Shown: piece after piece, positions 34,791-42,819 of the stretch
How positions within the stretch are numbered: the first letter of the stretch is position 1
Layout of the letters: each line of letters opens with the position of its first letter
NCBI GenBank assembly: GCA_050288105.1
Contig: JBNKDE010000008.1
Location: 124,001-188,000, forward strand
Origin: JACNJF01 sp050288105
Lineage (GTDB): Bacteria; Pseudomonadota; Gammaproteobacteria; GCA-001735895
Length of the DNA stretch: 64,000 nt
Direction: 5' to 3'
Notes under the pieces: generated by a model
Seen by the model: only the letters and a program-made list of their open reading frames with translations
Told to the model about the DNA's origin: nothing
The model's database searches: none
Position numbers and translations under genes: made by a program

Positions 34791-35966
34791 TCAATCATCC
34801 CAGGTTGAATCAGTTACCCGGTGGTGAGAGGTGTCCTGATGACATGCGCCACTACAGTCGGCATTTTGCGCCACAGTTTCAAATCCACCACCGGCTGCTT
34901 CATGTTTATCCTGCCGATAATCCCCCTCATGACAGGCGGCACAATTAGGCGCATAGCTTGTGTTCCAGGTTGGTGTTTCGCTATTGTTGCCATGGCAATC
35001 AGTGCAGGTGGCTGAATCATGCCTGCCTCCAACCGGGACGTTTGCACTGCTATGAGAAAAAGTTGATGGCACCCAGCCTACAGTGGTATGACAGTTTTCG
35101 CATCCCTCTGATGTCAGGAAGTGACTGGGAGACTGCCCTGTAGCCGTTACCCCGTTATGACAACTCTCACAATTGTCGCTTACAACGTCATGTACCCAGG
35201 TGCTATTTTCCCAGGCAACGGTGGTATGGCAATTATCACATTCCTGATTGGTTAACATATGTGTGGGGTGTTTACCACCTGCAATAATGCCGTTATGACA
35301 GCTAGAGCAGTTACCTATGACCGAGATGTGGTCAACGGTGTAAACCGGAGAAAAACCAGTAGTACGATGACAGTCTTCGCAATTATCCGTGCTCAGTATG
35401 TGGTTGGTGTTCTTACCGGTGGCTATGACCCCGTTATGACAAAGTTGGCAGTTACCGGTAATTCCAGCGTGATCAAATACCGCATCCAGCCAGGAATTAG
35501 TGCGGTGGCAGTTATCGCACACGTCACTGCTCTCGATATGCCCGGGATGTTTTCCAACCGCAACAACATTATTATGACAACTCTGGCATTCACCAGTCAC
35601 TGCAAAATGGTCTACTCGGGCAACATTTTCCCAGTTGCCGGTTTGATGACAGAATTCGCAATCGTTGGTGGTTCTCATGTGTTTGGCAGAAGGTGCGCTG
35701 GCCTGAATTCGGCCAGAGTTGGAATGACAGCCGCTGCACTGGGTTGGCGTACCTTTAAAAACGCCCTGTATATGGCAGGCATCACATTTCTCTCGGGCAT
35801 GAACGATGTCGAGTGGAAAGTTGGTCTCATCATGATCAAATGACTGAGCGTTCGCCGGGCTTATCATTGTGGCAACTGACAACAGGGTTAGCAACAGAGC
35901 AGATAACATATTAAGCCAGCCTTTGTTGTAACTTGAGATAGCAATTTTGTGTCTATTTATTATCAT
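34791..35966 (-). CDS. 14-haem c-type cytochrome (periplasmic or surface)
   Basis: The 391-residue protein has a signal peptide (hydrophobic 20-37, cut near ANA-QS), 13 CxxCH haem motifs and a final CxxxCH (CSGACH), so up to 14 haems. The middle is built of roughly 41-residue di-haem repeats: CxxCHNGVxATGKxxxH, then CxxCHTTxxW and another His. Each repeat supplies two extra His that could be distal haem ligands. GGAG lies eight bases before the ATG at 35966 and supports that start. It lies 23 bases after the 21-haem gene, so it is likely co-transcribed. Function inferred: electron transfer across the periplasm or at the outer membrane. Confidence 0.88.
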   Translation of the reverse strand: MIINRHKIAISSYNKGWLNMLSALLLTLLSVATMISPANAQSFDHDETNFPLDIVHAREKCDACHIQGVFKGTPTQCSGCHSNSGRIQASAPSAKHMRTTNDCEFCHQTGNWENVARVDHFAVTGECQSCHNNVVAVGKHPGHIESSDVCDNCHRTNSWLDAVFDHAGITGNCQLCHNGVIATGKNTNHILSTDNCEDCHRTTGFSPVYTVDHISVIGNCSSCHNGIIAGGKHPTHMLTNQECDNCHTTVAWENSTWVHDVVSDNCESCHNGVTATGQSPSHFLTSEGCENCHTTVGWVPSTFSHSSANVPVGGRHDSATCTDCHGNNSETPTWNTSYAPNCAACHEGDYRQDKHEAAGGGFETVAQNADCSGACHQDTSHHRVTDSTWDD

Positions 35967-35989
35967 GATCCGCTCCGGTTAGATAAAGC

Positions 35990-37570
35990 CTAACGTCCAA
36001 ACCTGTTACTTTTCATATTGATTTCCCTGAAGTCATCAATGGAATGGCAGTCATCACAGTTGGGTCCAAAGTTGCCTTCGTGTATGTCATCTCGGTTGTG
36101 ACAGTCGATACAGCGGCTTTTCATTTTTTCATCCTTTTGCAAAGGCCTGAAGTGGCAGGCATGGCAATGGATCCCTTCGTGAGCGCCCCTGATCTTGAAG
36201 TCGGTGGTATCGTGATCGAAGCTCCAGATCAGCCAGTCGTTCGGGTTATGGCAGCGTTCACAGTCTTCGCCCAGAGCCTGCTCATGCACATCATCTTTCT
36301 GATGACATTTTATACATTCAGATTTAGCATCCTTGAACTCGGAGGTTAAATGGCAGGATTCGCAGCCAACCACTGCATGCTGACCAATCAGGGGAAAGTT
36401 GGTGAGTTCATGATCAAAGCGTACGTCTTCCATCCACCAGGATTTATCGTTATGGCATTGATCACATTTTTTGCCCTGCTGTTCATTGTGTGCATCCTGA
36501 TGTTTATGGCAGCTGTAGCAGGCTTTGTCGGTTTTCTCACCTTTCTTGTCTGACTGATGGCAGGATTGACAGCTGGCTTTCTCATGCGCACCTTTTAATG
36601 GGAAATCGGTGTCATTATGATCAAAACTGGAATCCAGCCAGCTGGTTTCATTGTGACATTTATCGCACTTTTTATCGTTCTTACCTTTGTGTACATCGTC
36701 CAGGCGATGACAGCTGTAACAGCTTCTTACCTCGGTTTTGCCCGCTGGCTTTTTCTTTTTGCTGTCAGCAACCGAATGACAGGTATGACAGGTGGTTGCT
36801 TTATGTTTACCCTTGAGTTTGAAGTCAGTGTCTTTGTTGTGGTCGAACTTTGATTCATCCCATTTCTTTTCGCTGTGACAATCCTGGCATTTATTTCCAA
36901 ATCTACCAGAATGGATATCCTTTATTGCGTGGCAGGAAACACACTTTTTAGGCGTATCCTTGTATTGGTTTTCTACATGGCATAAATCACAGGCAACCTT
37001 TTTATGTGAGTACCTGAGTTTGAAGTCGGTTTTGTCATGATCAAATTGCTCGCTGCTCCAGCCTTTGGGGTTGTGGCAGGATTCACACTTCTTGCCCAGT
37101 TTGGTTTCATGCGCGTCATCCTCTTCGTGACATGAAAAGCACTTATCTGGTGCTTCACGGTAAAGTTTTCCCTCTTCATGACAGCTGCTGCACTCTGCCT
37201 GTGCATGTTTGCCTTCGAGCGGGTAGTCGGTAGCGGTATGATCAAAGCGATCTTTGTCCAGCCAGATGATATTGGCATCGCGGCCTTTATGCTCGGTATG
37301 ACAGACTTTGCATTCCACACCAATAACTTGTTTGTTGATGCCGTGAAAGCCTTTATTATCCTTAACATCGTCAGCAATTTTTTCGTGGCAGTCCATACAG
37401 AGCTGGCGTTGCGTTGTTTCCTGTAGCCTGACATGGCAGCTTTCACACTTCAGTTCATATTCTGCGTGGCCTTCAATGACCTTGCCGGGCATGAACAGCT
37501 TTTCGAAATCCATCGCCTGGACCGAATGAGGAAGTAGAAGACATAAAATTAGGGCGAGAAATAATTTCAT
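35990..37570 (-). CDS. 21-haem c-type cytochrome built of tri-haem repeats
   Basis: The 526-residue secreted protein has a signal peptide (MKLFLALILCLLLPHSVQA) and 21 CxxCH motifs, one per 25 residues. From about residue 105 the chain repeats units of roughly 65-70 residues with three haems each: CxxCH, CxxCH followed by DDxH, CxxCHN..W, then FDHxxTDFxLxGxH. With the first three haems this makes seven tri-haem modules. The recurrent His in FDH, GxH and DxH match the haem count and suggest bis-His ligation, as in cytochrome c7/c3 families. Such chains act as periplasmic wires. The ATG lies three bases after the cytochrome b-like gene. The electron donor and acceptor are unknown. Confidence 0.9.
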   Translation of the reverse strand: MKLFLALILCLLLPHSVQAMDFEKLFMPGKVIEGHAEYELKCESCHVRLQETTQRQLCMDCHEKIADDVKDNKGFHGINKQVIGVECKVCHTEHKGRDANIIWLDKDRFDHTATDYPLEGKHAQAECSSCHEEGKLYREAPDKCFSCHEEDDAHETKLGKKCESCHNPKGWSSEQFDHDKTDFKLRYSHKKVACDLCHVENQYKDTPKKCVSCHAIKDIHSGRFGNKCQDCHSEKKWDESKFDHNKDTDFKLKGKHKATTCHTCHSVADSKKKKPAGKTEVRSCYSCHRLDDVHKGKNDKKCDKCHNETSWLDSSFDHNDTDFPLKGAHEKASCQSCHQSDKKGEKTDKACYSCHKHQDAHNEQQGKKCDQCHNDKSWWMEDVRFDHELTNFPLIGQHAVVGCESCHLTSEFKDAKSECIKCHQKDDVHEQALGEDCERCHNPNDWLIWSFDHDTTDFKIRGAHEGIHCHACHFRPLQKDEKMKSRCIDCHNRDDIHEGNFGPNCDDCHSIDDFREINMKSNRFGR

Positions 37571-37573
37571 AAG

Positions 37574-38365
37574 CTAGTAAAAGTGTACGACCACAACGTG
37601 GGTAATACCTGATATGACCAGCATTATGAACAGCGGAAAATGCAGGATATGCCAGTAAGAGAACAGGATTTCATTAATGCCCAGGTTACAGATTGAACGT
37701 AACCCCCAGACTCGATCCAGAAAATTTCGACGATCATCGGAAGGTTTGTATTCATCGATGATACGGGCTTTTAGCTTGCGTAACTTCCAGCGCCTTGAAA
37801 GGTAGAACCACAGAGAGCGATTCAGCCCTGTGTGCTGGATGACCAGGTCATCTTCGAGCTTTTTAAGCTGTTCAGATAATTCAGGTGTCTGCTGGGTAAT
37901 GACCTCAAATTCATGGGTTTCGTCTTCAAAAGTCCGATATAAATCTTTGAAGCGTATCTTGCCGCCGTAAAGTCCATAGTGAATACGGCGATACAGGTAC
38001 CGTCCAATCAATCCGCTGGACGCGACTATTAACATGCAGATGAATGCGACTCGACCATTCAATGAGGCCAGGCGGTAGCCAGAATGAAAGATGATGAGTG
38101 TCGGCCCAAGGATGCCAAGAATCATGTGGAAACGAAACCAGAACTTGATGCTGCCAAGAAACTTCCAGTTACTGTTCTTTTTGCGCAGGGGGTAGACCAG
38201 TAGTAACAGCATCATGGACCCCCCTATAATACCCAGCCAGTAGCCTATACCAGTCTCAGCAACAATATAGCGATGATCAGCCACCGTCCAGCCGAGGTAG
38301 ATAATAACGACTATACTGGTGTACCAGAGTAATGTCAGGGCATTTAAAGCGAATCGAATAACCAT
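37574..38365 (-). CDS. Cytochrome b-like inner membrane protein
   Basis: The 263-residue protein has about five membrane spans (residues 9-27, 39-59, 79-97, 104-122, 240-262) and a basic cytoplasmic loop (130-225). Two helices carry His pairs 14 residues apart: H80/H94 (RFHMILGILGPTLIIFHSGY) and H242/H256 (ILHFPLFIMLVISGITH). That is the spacing of stacked di-haem b in ferric reductase/NOX-type and related cytochromes b. It leads the minus-strand operon and is divergent from the Fe-S flavoprotein gene, so I infer that it carries electrons across the inner membrane between the quinone pool or that flavoprotein and the 21-haem cytochrome. It lacks its own FAD/NAD domain. Confidence 0.72.
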   Translation of the reverse strand: MVIRFALNALTLLWYTSIVVIIYLGWTVADHRYIVAETGIGYWLGIIGGSMMLLLLVYPLRKKNSNWKFLGSIKFWFRFHMILGILGPTLIIFHSGYRLASLNGRVAFICMLIVASSGLIGRYLYRRIHYGLYGGKIRFKDLYRTFEDETHEFEVITQQTPELSEQLKKLEDDLVIQHTGLNRSLWFYLSRRWKLRKLKARIIDEYKPSDDRRNFLDRVWGLRSICNLGINEILFSYWHILHFPLFIMLVISGITHVVVVHFY

Positions 38366-38507
38366 TAAACCATTAAAAAGTTAATATAAATTAAGTAGGG
38401 AATATATCAGATATTGTGAATTAGATTGGGATAATAATACCATATATATGATAAAATTCTCTTTAGCATTTCTCTGAACTCTATCACGGAATAACCCTTT
38501 AATTATC
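38366..38507. promoter_or_regulatory. AT-rich divergent promoter region of the multihaem locus
   Basis: This 142-base region between the divergent cytochrome b and Fe-S flavoprotein starts is very AT-rich around 38400-38470 and holds several -10-like hexamers (ATAATA, TATGAT). It must contain the start sites for both arms of the locus. I could not settle on -35/-10 pairs or on an FNR/ArcA-type operator. Confidence 0.45.
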
Positions 38508-39809
38508 ATGGACACTATTTATTATTTTGTCCCTTTCATCTTGTTTATGGTCTGGTATGCGTGGCGTGCGCATCGCAAACAGAAACAAAGTGAACTGGTA
38601 CGACAGGAAGCCATACAGACAGGGCTTGCAGAGCCGGCATCGCTGCATCCGATCATTGATCGCAATAAATGCATAGGTTGCAAGTCATGTGTTTATGTGT
38701 GCCCGCAACAGTTGGGTCATAACGTGCTCGGAATTTTCCATGGTAAGGCCGAATTGCTGGAACCGGCAAACTGCATAGGCCATGGTGCCTGTAAGAAAGT
38801 CTGTCCGGAAGGTGCGATTACACTGGTTTTCGGTACCGAGAAGCGAGGCGTTGATATTCCACTGGTCGATGACGACTTTGAGACCAATGTTAAAGGTATA
38901 TTTATTGCTGGCGAGCTGGGCGGAATGGGCCTCATTCGAAATGCTATTGAGCAGGGCAAGTCAGCCATGAAATCAATTATTGGATCTTTACCTAAAGGCA
39001 GTAACAAAACCTACCAGGTGGTCATTGTCGGTGCAGGTCCCGCAGGTCTTGCGGCAACACTTGCGGCACAGGACGCAAATCTGAAATATTTAACGGTCGA
39101 TCAGGATTCATTGGGCGGTACGGTTTTTCAGTACCCTAGAGGTAAGATCGTCATGACCCAGCCAGTGGATTTGCCTATGGTAGGCAAGATGCATTTCAGG
39201 GAAACTACCAAGGAAAAATTACTCGAATTCTGGCAAGGTGTAGAACAACAGACGGGAATTAAAGTCAATTACCACGAAATCGTTGCAAATATTGAGCCCA
39301 GTGGTGATGGCTTTAAGGTTAAGACCAATAAAGGTGAATACGAAACTGACCGTGTACTTTTGGCTATAGGGCGTCGGGGTACTCCCCGCAAACTGGGTAT
39401 TCCGGGAGAGGAGTTGTCCAAAGTGGTCTACCGGCTAATAGATCCCGCTCAGTATCAGCATCAGAAGGTTATCATCGTGGGTGGTGGTGACTCGGCATTA
39501 GAAGCCGCGCTAGCGATTGCAGATGAACCCGGAACGGAGGTTTCTATTTCTTATCGCAGCGAAAGCTTTTCGCGTGCCAAAGCCAAAAACCGTGAACGGA
39601 TAGATAGCTATGCCAGCGAAGGTAAGGTTAAGCTTTACCTGAGTTCGAGTCCGAAAGAGATCAGTGAGGAAAGTATTACTCTGGTTTCCAACGATCAGGA
39701 TATTGTCGTCCCCAATGATGCGGTAATTATTAATGCCGGCGGTATATTGCCCACAGGTTTTCTGAAGCAGACCGGTATAGAAGTAGAGACCAAGTACGGT
39801 ACAGCTTGA
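38508..39809 (+). CDS. Membrane-anchored ferredoxin / FAD-NAD(P) oxidoreductase fusion
   Basis: The 433-residue protein starts with a membrane span (about 5-20) followed by basic residues (RAHRKQK), placing the rest in the cytoplasm. A 2x[4Fe-4S]-type domain follows. The first site is complete (C55, C58, C61, C65; CIGCKSCVYVCP). In the second the second Cys is replaced by His (C89, H92, C95, C99; CIGHGACKKVCP). Residues 168-433 form a thioredoxin-reductase-like FAD/NAD(P) domain with VVIVGAGPAGLAA and VIIVGGGDSALEAAL. No CxxC redox disulfide is seen in that part. It is divergent from the cytochrome genes and probably links cytoplasmic NAD(P)H or ferredoxin to the membrane cytochrome b. Direction of flow is unknown. 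Confidence 0.82.
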   Translation: MDTIYYFVPFILFMVWYAWRAHRKQKQSELVRQEAIQTGLAEPASLHPIIDRNKCIGCKSCVYVCPQQLGHNVLGIFHGKAELLEPANCIGHGACKKVCPEGAITLVFGTEKRGVDIPLVDDDFETNVKGIFIAGELGGMGLIRNAIEQGKSAMKSIIGSLPKGSNKTYQVVIVGAGPAGLAATLAAQDANLKYLTVDQDSLGGTVFQYPRGKIVMTQPVDLPMVGKMHFRETTKEKLLEFWQGVEQQTGIKVNYHEIVANIEPSGDGFKVKTNKGEYETDRVLLAIGRRGTPRKLGIPGEELSKVVYRLIDPAQYQHQKVIIVGGGDSALEAALAIADEPGTEVSISYRSESFSRAKAKNRERIDSYASEGKVKLYLSSSPKEISEESITLVSNDQDIVVPNDAVIINAGGILPTGFLKQTGIEVETKYGTA

Positions 39810-41785
39810 TGATTAAATTTAAGATTCTTGCCATTGCATTGATGGCGCTATTTATACTGACGCCGGTGGCTCAGGCGGATAGCAAGCAACAATTACAACA
39901 AATTAATAAATCAATTCGCACCCGTCATTACAGTAAAGCAGTTGAGCAGCTGACGCCACTGGTGCGCTCAGGAGATAGCGAGGCCCAGTTTATCCTGGCG
40001 GGTTTATATCGTTCTGGCAAAGGTGTTCCCAAAGACCTGGATAAGGCGATAGGGCTGTATGAAAAAGCTGCCAATAGCGGTCATGTTGATGCGCAGTATA
40101 CCTTCGCTTCGCTGCTGGAAAAGAAAGGTGATGAGACTCAGGCCCTTTTCTGGTACGACGAAGCGGCCCGACAAGGTAATAAAAAAGCCAAACAGAAACT
40201 GAGTAAGATTCGAAATTCGATTGGCTCAAATAGTAACAGTGATTTTAGCTCAGAACAGGTTTTCAGTTTAATCGTGCACGATGATGTTGCTCAAATCAAG
40301 GCACTGGTCGAATCAGGCTACAACTTTACTATATTTGACGCCTCTTCTAGAACGCCATTGATTGCGGCGTTACTGGCTGAACATAAAGAAATATCAGATT
40401 TGTTGTTGCCTGTGACAAGGAATCCGTCTCATGCTGATCATGATAAGAATCAGGCTATTCATATTGCAGCAGGCAACGGATATACCGATATCGTGAAAAA
40501 GTTGTTAGACAGGAAGGTCAATATTAATGCTCGTGACAACCTGGGGAATACCCCTCTGGTGATCGCTGTGAGGCATGATGATCCTAAAATGACCGCCCTG
40601 TTGTTAAATAACAATGCAGACTATCAAATTAATAATAAGCGAGAAGTTAACGCAGTAGATCTAGCTCAGACCCGAGCCGAACCCTCCGTGCTTAAAGTCT
40701 TCAGAGATAAAGGCATAACGATTTCGAAAGAACAGAAGTTATCGACCAATGTCAGTATTAAGGACTTTGAAAAATCGATACGCCAGTCATCGTCCCTTTA
40801 TAAGGGTTGGCCTATCCTGAGTATTGCCTGCCTGTTAGGGGAAGATGATATTGCACGTCAGTTAATCAGGCAGGGCGCAAAAGTTAACGCGACTGATAGT
40901 TCAGGTTATACAGCGTTACATCGGGCCAGTGCAAAAGACCAGGTTAAAACAGCAGAGCTGCTTCTGGGTGCTGGCGCAGATATCAATGCAAAAAATGAAA
41001 AGGGCGAGACTGCCTTATATCTCGCTGCTGAAGCGGGTGGTGTCAAAACAGTCAGGTTGCTGCTGAATAGAGGTGCAGATACAGCGAGCCTGTCCTCTAA
41101 TAAGTCCAGTGCTTTATCGGTTGCAATTGCGAATCAACGAGAGGAAGCGGCCAGCTTACTGGCAGATCAGAAACTTGATAGTGCTTCCATTCATCAGGCG
41201 GTTTATCTGGCAATCCAGAAGGGTATGGAAGGCGTTAGTGTCAAATTGATCAAACGTGATAAATTAATTAATGAACTCGATAAAAATAAACGCAGTATCC
41301 TCTGGTTCAGTGCAGATAAAGGACTGGAAAAATCCACGTCGGCGATCCTGTTGAATAAATCGGTGAGTATTGATCAGAAAGATGCGAAAGGATATACCCC
41401 CCTGGCGCGGGCTGTTTTAAAGGGTCATAGTACTATTTCGAATCTACTGATTGGGTTAGGAGCGGATTTGAAAACTCAAACCAGTGAAAAAAATACCTTA
41501 TTGATGCAGGCTGTGCTGTCCGGAAAAAAGGAAATGACTCAGTTATTAATCAATAAGAAAATTGATATCAACCTGAAAAACAATTCTGGCGAGACGGCAT
41601 TAATGCTGGCCGCTGCTGCTGGTGATAATGATCAGGTTGAGATGCTGATTGAAGCAGGTGCTGATATTCAGACCAGGAATCAGGATGATTTAAGTGCCTA
41701 CGAAATCGCGTTAAATGCGGGCAAAAAGGATACCGCTGAATTGATTCGCAATAAAAGTGGCAGACTTTTTAAACTGTTTAACTAG
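39809..41785 (+). CDS. Periplasmic Sel1/ankyrin-repeat protein
   Basis: The 658-residue protein has a signal peptide (cut near AQA-DS), two or three Sel1-type repeats (about 50-130; AQFILAGLYRSGKGVPKDLD) and about ten ankyrin repeats from 150 to 650, for example NKAIHIAAGNGYTDIVKKLL-type units and DSSGYTALHRASAKDQVKTA. Both repeat classes bind proteins. Its ATG overlaps the TGA of the Fe-S flavoprotein gene by one base (TGATG), so translation is coupled. I infer a scaffold or assembly role for the neighbouring electron-transfer proteins; that link rests on gene position alone. A TTG three bases earlier is possible but less likely. Confidence 0.8.
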   Translation: MIKFKILAIALMALFILTPVAQADSKQQLQQINKSIRTRHYSKAVEQLTPLVRSGDSEAQFILAGLYRSGKGVPKDLDKAIGLYEKAANSGHVDAQYTFASLLEKKGDETQALFWYDEAARQGNKKAKQKLSKIRNSIGSNSNSDFSSEQVFSLIVHDDVAQIKALVESGYNFTIFDASSRTPLIAALLAEHKEISDLLLPVTRNPSHADHDKNQAIHIAAGNGYTDIVKKLLDRKVNINARDNLGNTPLVIAVRHDDPKMTALLLNNNADYQINNKREVNAVDLAQTRAEPSVLKVFRDKGITISKEQKLSTNVSIKDFEKSIRQSSSLYKGWPILSIACLLGEDDIARQLIRQGAKVNATDSSGYTALHRASAKDQVKTAELLLGAGADINAKNEKGETALYLAAEAGGVKTVRLLLNRGADTASLSSNKSSALSVAIANQREEAASLLADQKLDSASIHQAVYLAIQKGMEGVSVKLIKRDKLINELDKNKRSILWFSADKGLEKSTSAILLNKSVSIDQKDAKGYTPLARAVLKGHSTISNLLIGLGADLKTQTSEKNTLLMQAVLSGKKEMTQLLINKKIDINLKNNSGETALMLAAAAGDNDQVEMLIEAGADIQTRNQDDLSAYEIALNAGKKDTAELIRNKSGRLFKLFN

Positions 41786-41833
41786 CCATCTGATGATGAG
41801 CCGTTTTATTGTTGATTCTATCCATTGCATATA

Positions 41834-42334
41834 ATGGCAGGCATTGCAATTAACGAGAGCAATCATCGTCGTCTTTTGCGGCGGTTGTTTAAGCTTTCGG
41901 TTTTAGCAGCATGTCTGTTAATCCTGCTAGTCTTCATCGATTTTTCATTTAATCAGGCGAAGATCGACAGGGACTATCGATTTGAAATACCGCAAATGCC
42001 ATTAAACAGGCCTGTGATATTAAAACAGGACGCTATGATTATTGTGCTTGCCCATTATAATGATGCATTCCGGAACAGCTTGTATGCTCCCACAGGAGAA
42101 GACGATAATTTACCACCGCGTATCGATGAGGATGGCTATTTCGTGGCACTGGCTTATGGCGCTGATATGGGATGTCCTGTGCGCGTGCAGGGTGAGTTGC
42201 TGCAAGAGTCCTGCAGTCCTGCGCAATATGATTTATTAGGCCGGTCGCTTGACCCTGGGTCATACGGAGATCTGGAAATACCGCGTTATCGCTGGAATAA
42301 AAACTTTACTGCCTTAACTATTTATCAGGAGTAA
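41834..42334 (+). CDS. Membrane-anchored protein with Rieske-like but ligand-less C-terminal domain
   Basis: The 166-residue protein has a basic N-terminus (HRRLLRRLFK), one membrane span (about 20-37) and an outer domain. Its segment ALAYGADMGCPVRVQGELL...ESCSPAQYDLLGRSLDPG follows the outline of a Rieske [2Fe-2S] domain, where CxH and CxxH loops would be expected. Here both loops keep a Cys (C114, C127) but lack the His ligands, so no normal cluster could bind. I do not recognise a named family with confidence. ATG 41834 is preferred to the TTG at 41825. It lies two bases before yajQ. Confidence 0.45.
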   Translation: MAGIAINESNHRRLLRRLFKLSVLAACLLILLVFIDFSFNQAKIDRDYRFEIPQMPLNRPVILKQDAMIIVLAHYNDAFRNSLYAPTGEDDNLPPRIDEDGYFVALAYGADMGCPVRVQGELLQESCSPAQYDLLGRSLDPGSYGDLEIPRYRWNKNFTALTIYQE

Positions 42335-42336
42335 CC

Positions 42337-42819
42337 ATGCCCTCATTTGATACCGTATCTGAAATTGATCATCACGAGTTAACCAACGCTATCGACCAGG
42401 CTAATCGTGAGATTAGTACGCGTTACGATTTTAAGGGCTCGAATGCGAAAATCGAGTTTTCTGGTAATGAGGTTATGTTTCATGCTGAAACGCGTTTTCA
42501 GCTCCAGCAAATGTTCCCGGTGTTGCTTTCAAAAATGGGCAAACGAGGTCTGGATATTGACTGTTTGAAACCTGGTGATGTGGTCGAGGCGGCGAAAACA
42601 GCGCGCCAGCCGATCTCCATTCAGGAAGGTATTGATAAGGAAATTGGTAAGAAAATTGTCAAAATCATTAAAGAATCGAAAATAAAAGTTCAGGCGGCTA
42701 TCCAGGGCGAGCAGGTTAGAGTGACTGGCAAAAGTCGCGACGATTTACAACAAACTATGAAGCTCCTGAAAGAGAGCGATTTAGGTATTCCGCTGCAGTT
42801 TAATAATTTTCGCGATTAA
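42337..42819 (+). CDS. yajQ: YajQ-family nucleotide-binding protein
   Basis: YajQ-family proteins bind nucleotides or RNA; in Xanthomonas and Pseudomonas a member binds cyclic di-GMP and works with a transcription factor. The 160 residues are the usual size, with the N-terminus PSFDTVSEIDHHELTNAIDQ, STRYDFKGSNAKI and the C-terminal VRVTGKSRDDLQQTMKLLKE. The stop codon abuts the stop codon of the convergent rsmJ with no gap. Confidence 0.96.
   Translation: MPSFDTVSEIDHHELTNAIDQANREISTRYDFKGSNAKIEFSGNEVMFHAETRFQLQQMFPVLLSKMGKRGLDIDCLKPGDVVEAAKTARQPISIQEGIDKEIGKKIVKIIKESKIKVQAAIQGEQVRVTGKSRDDLQQTMKLLKESDLGIPLQFNNFRD

Noticed and set aside
34821..37446. Long open frames opposite the two multihaem cytochrome genes, including one of 194 codons at 35259-35843 (+)
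   Set aside because: They lie antisense to repeats of Cys, His and Asp/Asn codons, whose complements avoid stops. The encoded sequences show no domain and no ribosome-binding sites.
34791..37570. Cytochromes as nitrite, hydroxylamine or tetrathionate reductases
   Set aside because: No CxxCK site or catalytic-domain pattern is seen; all sites look like electron-transfer haems.
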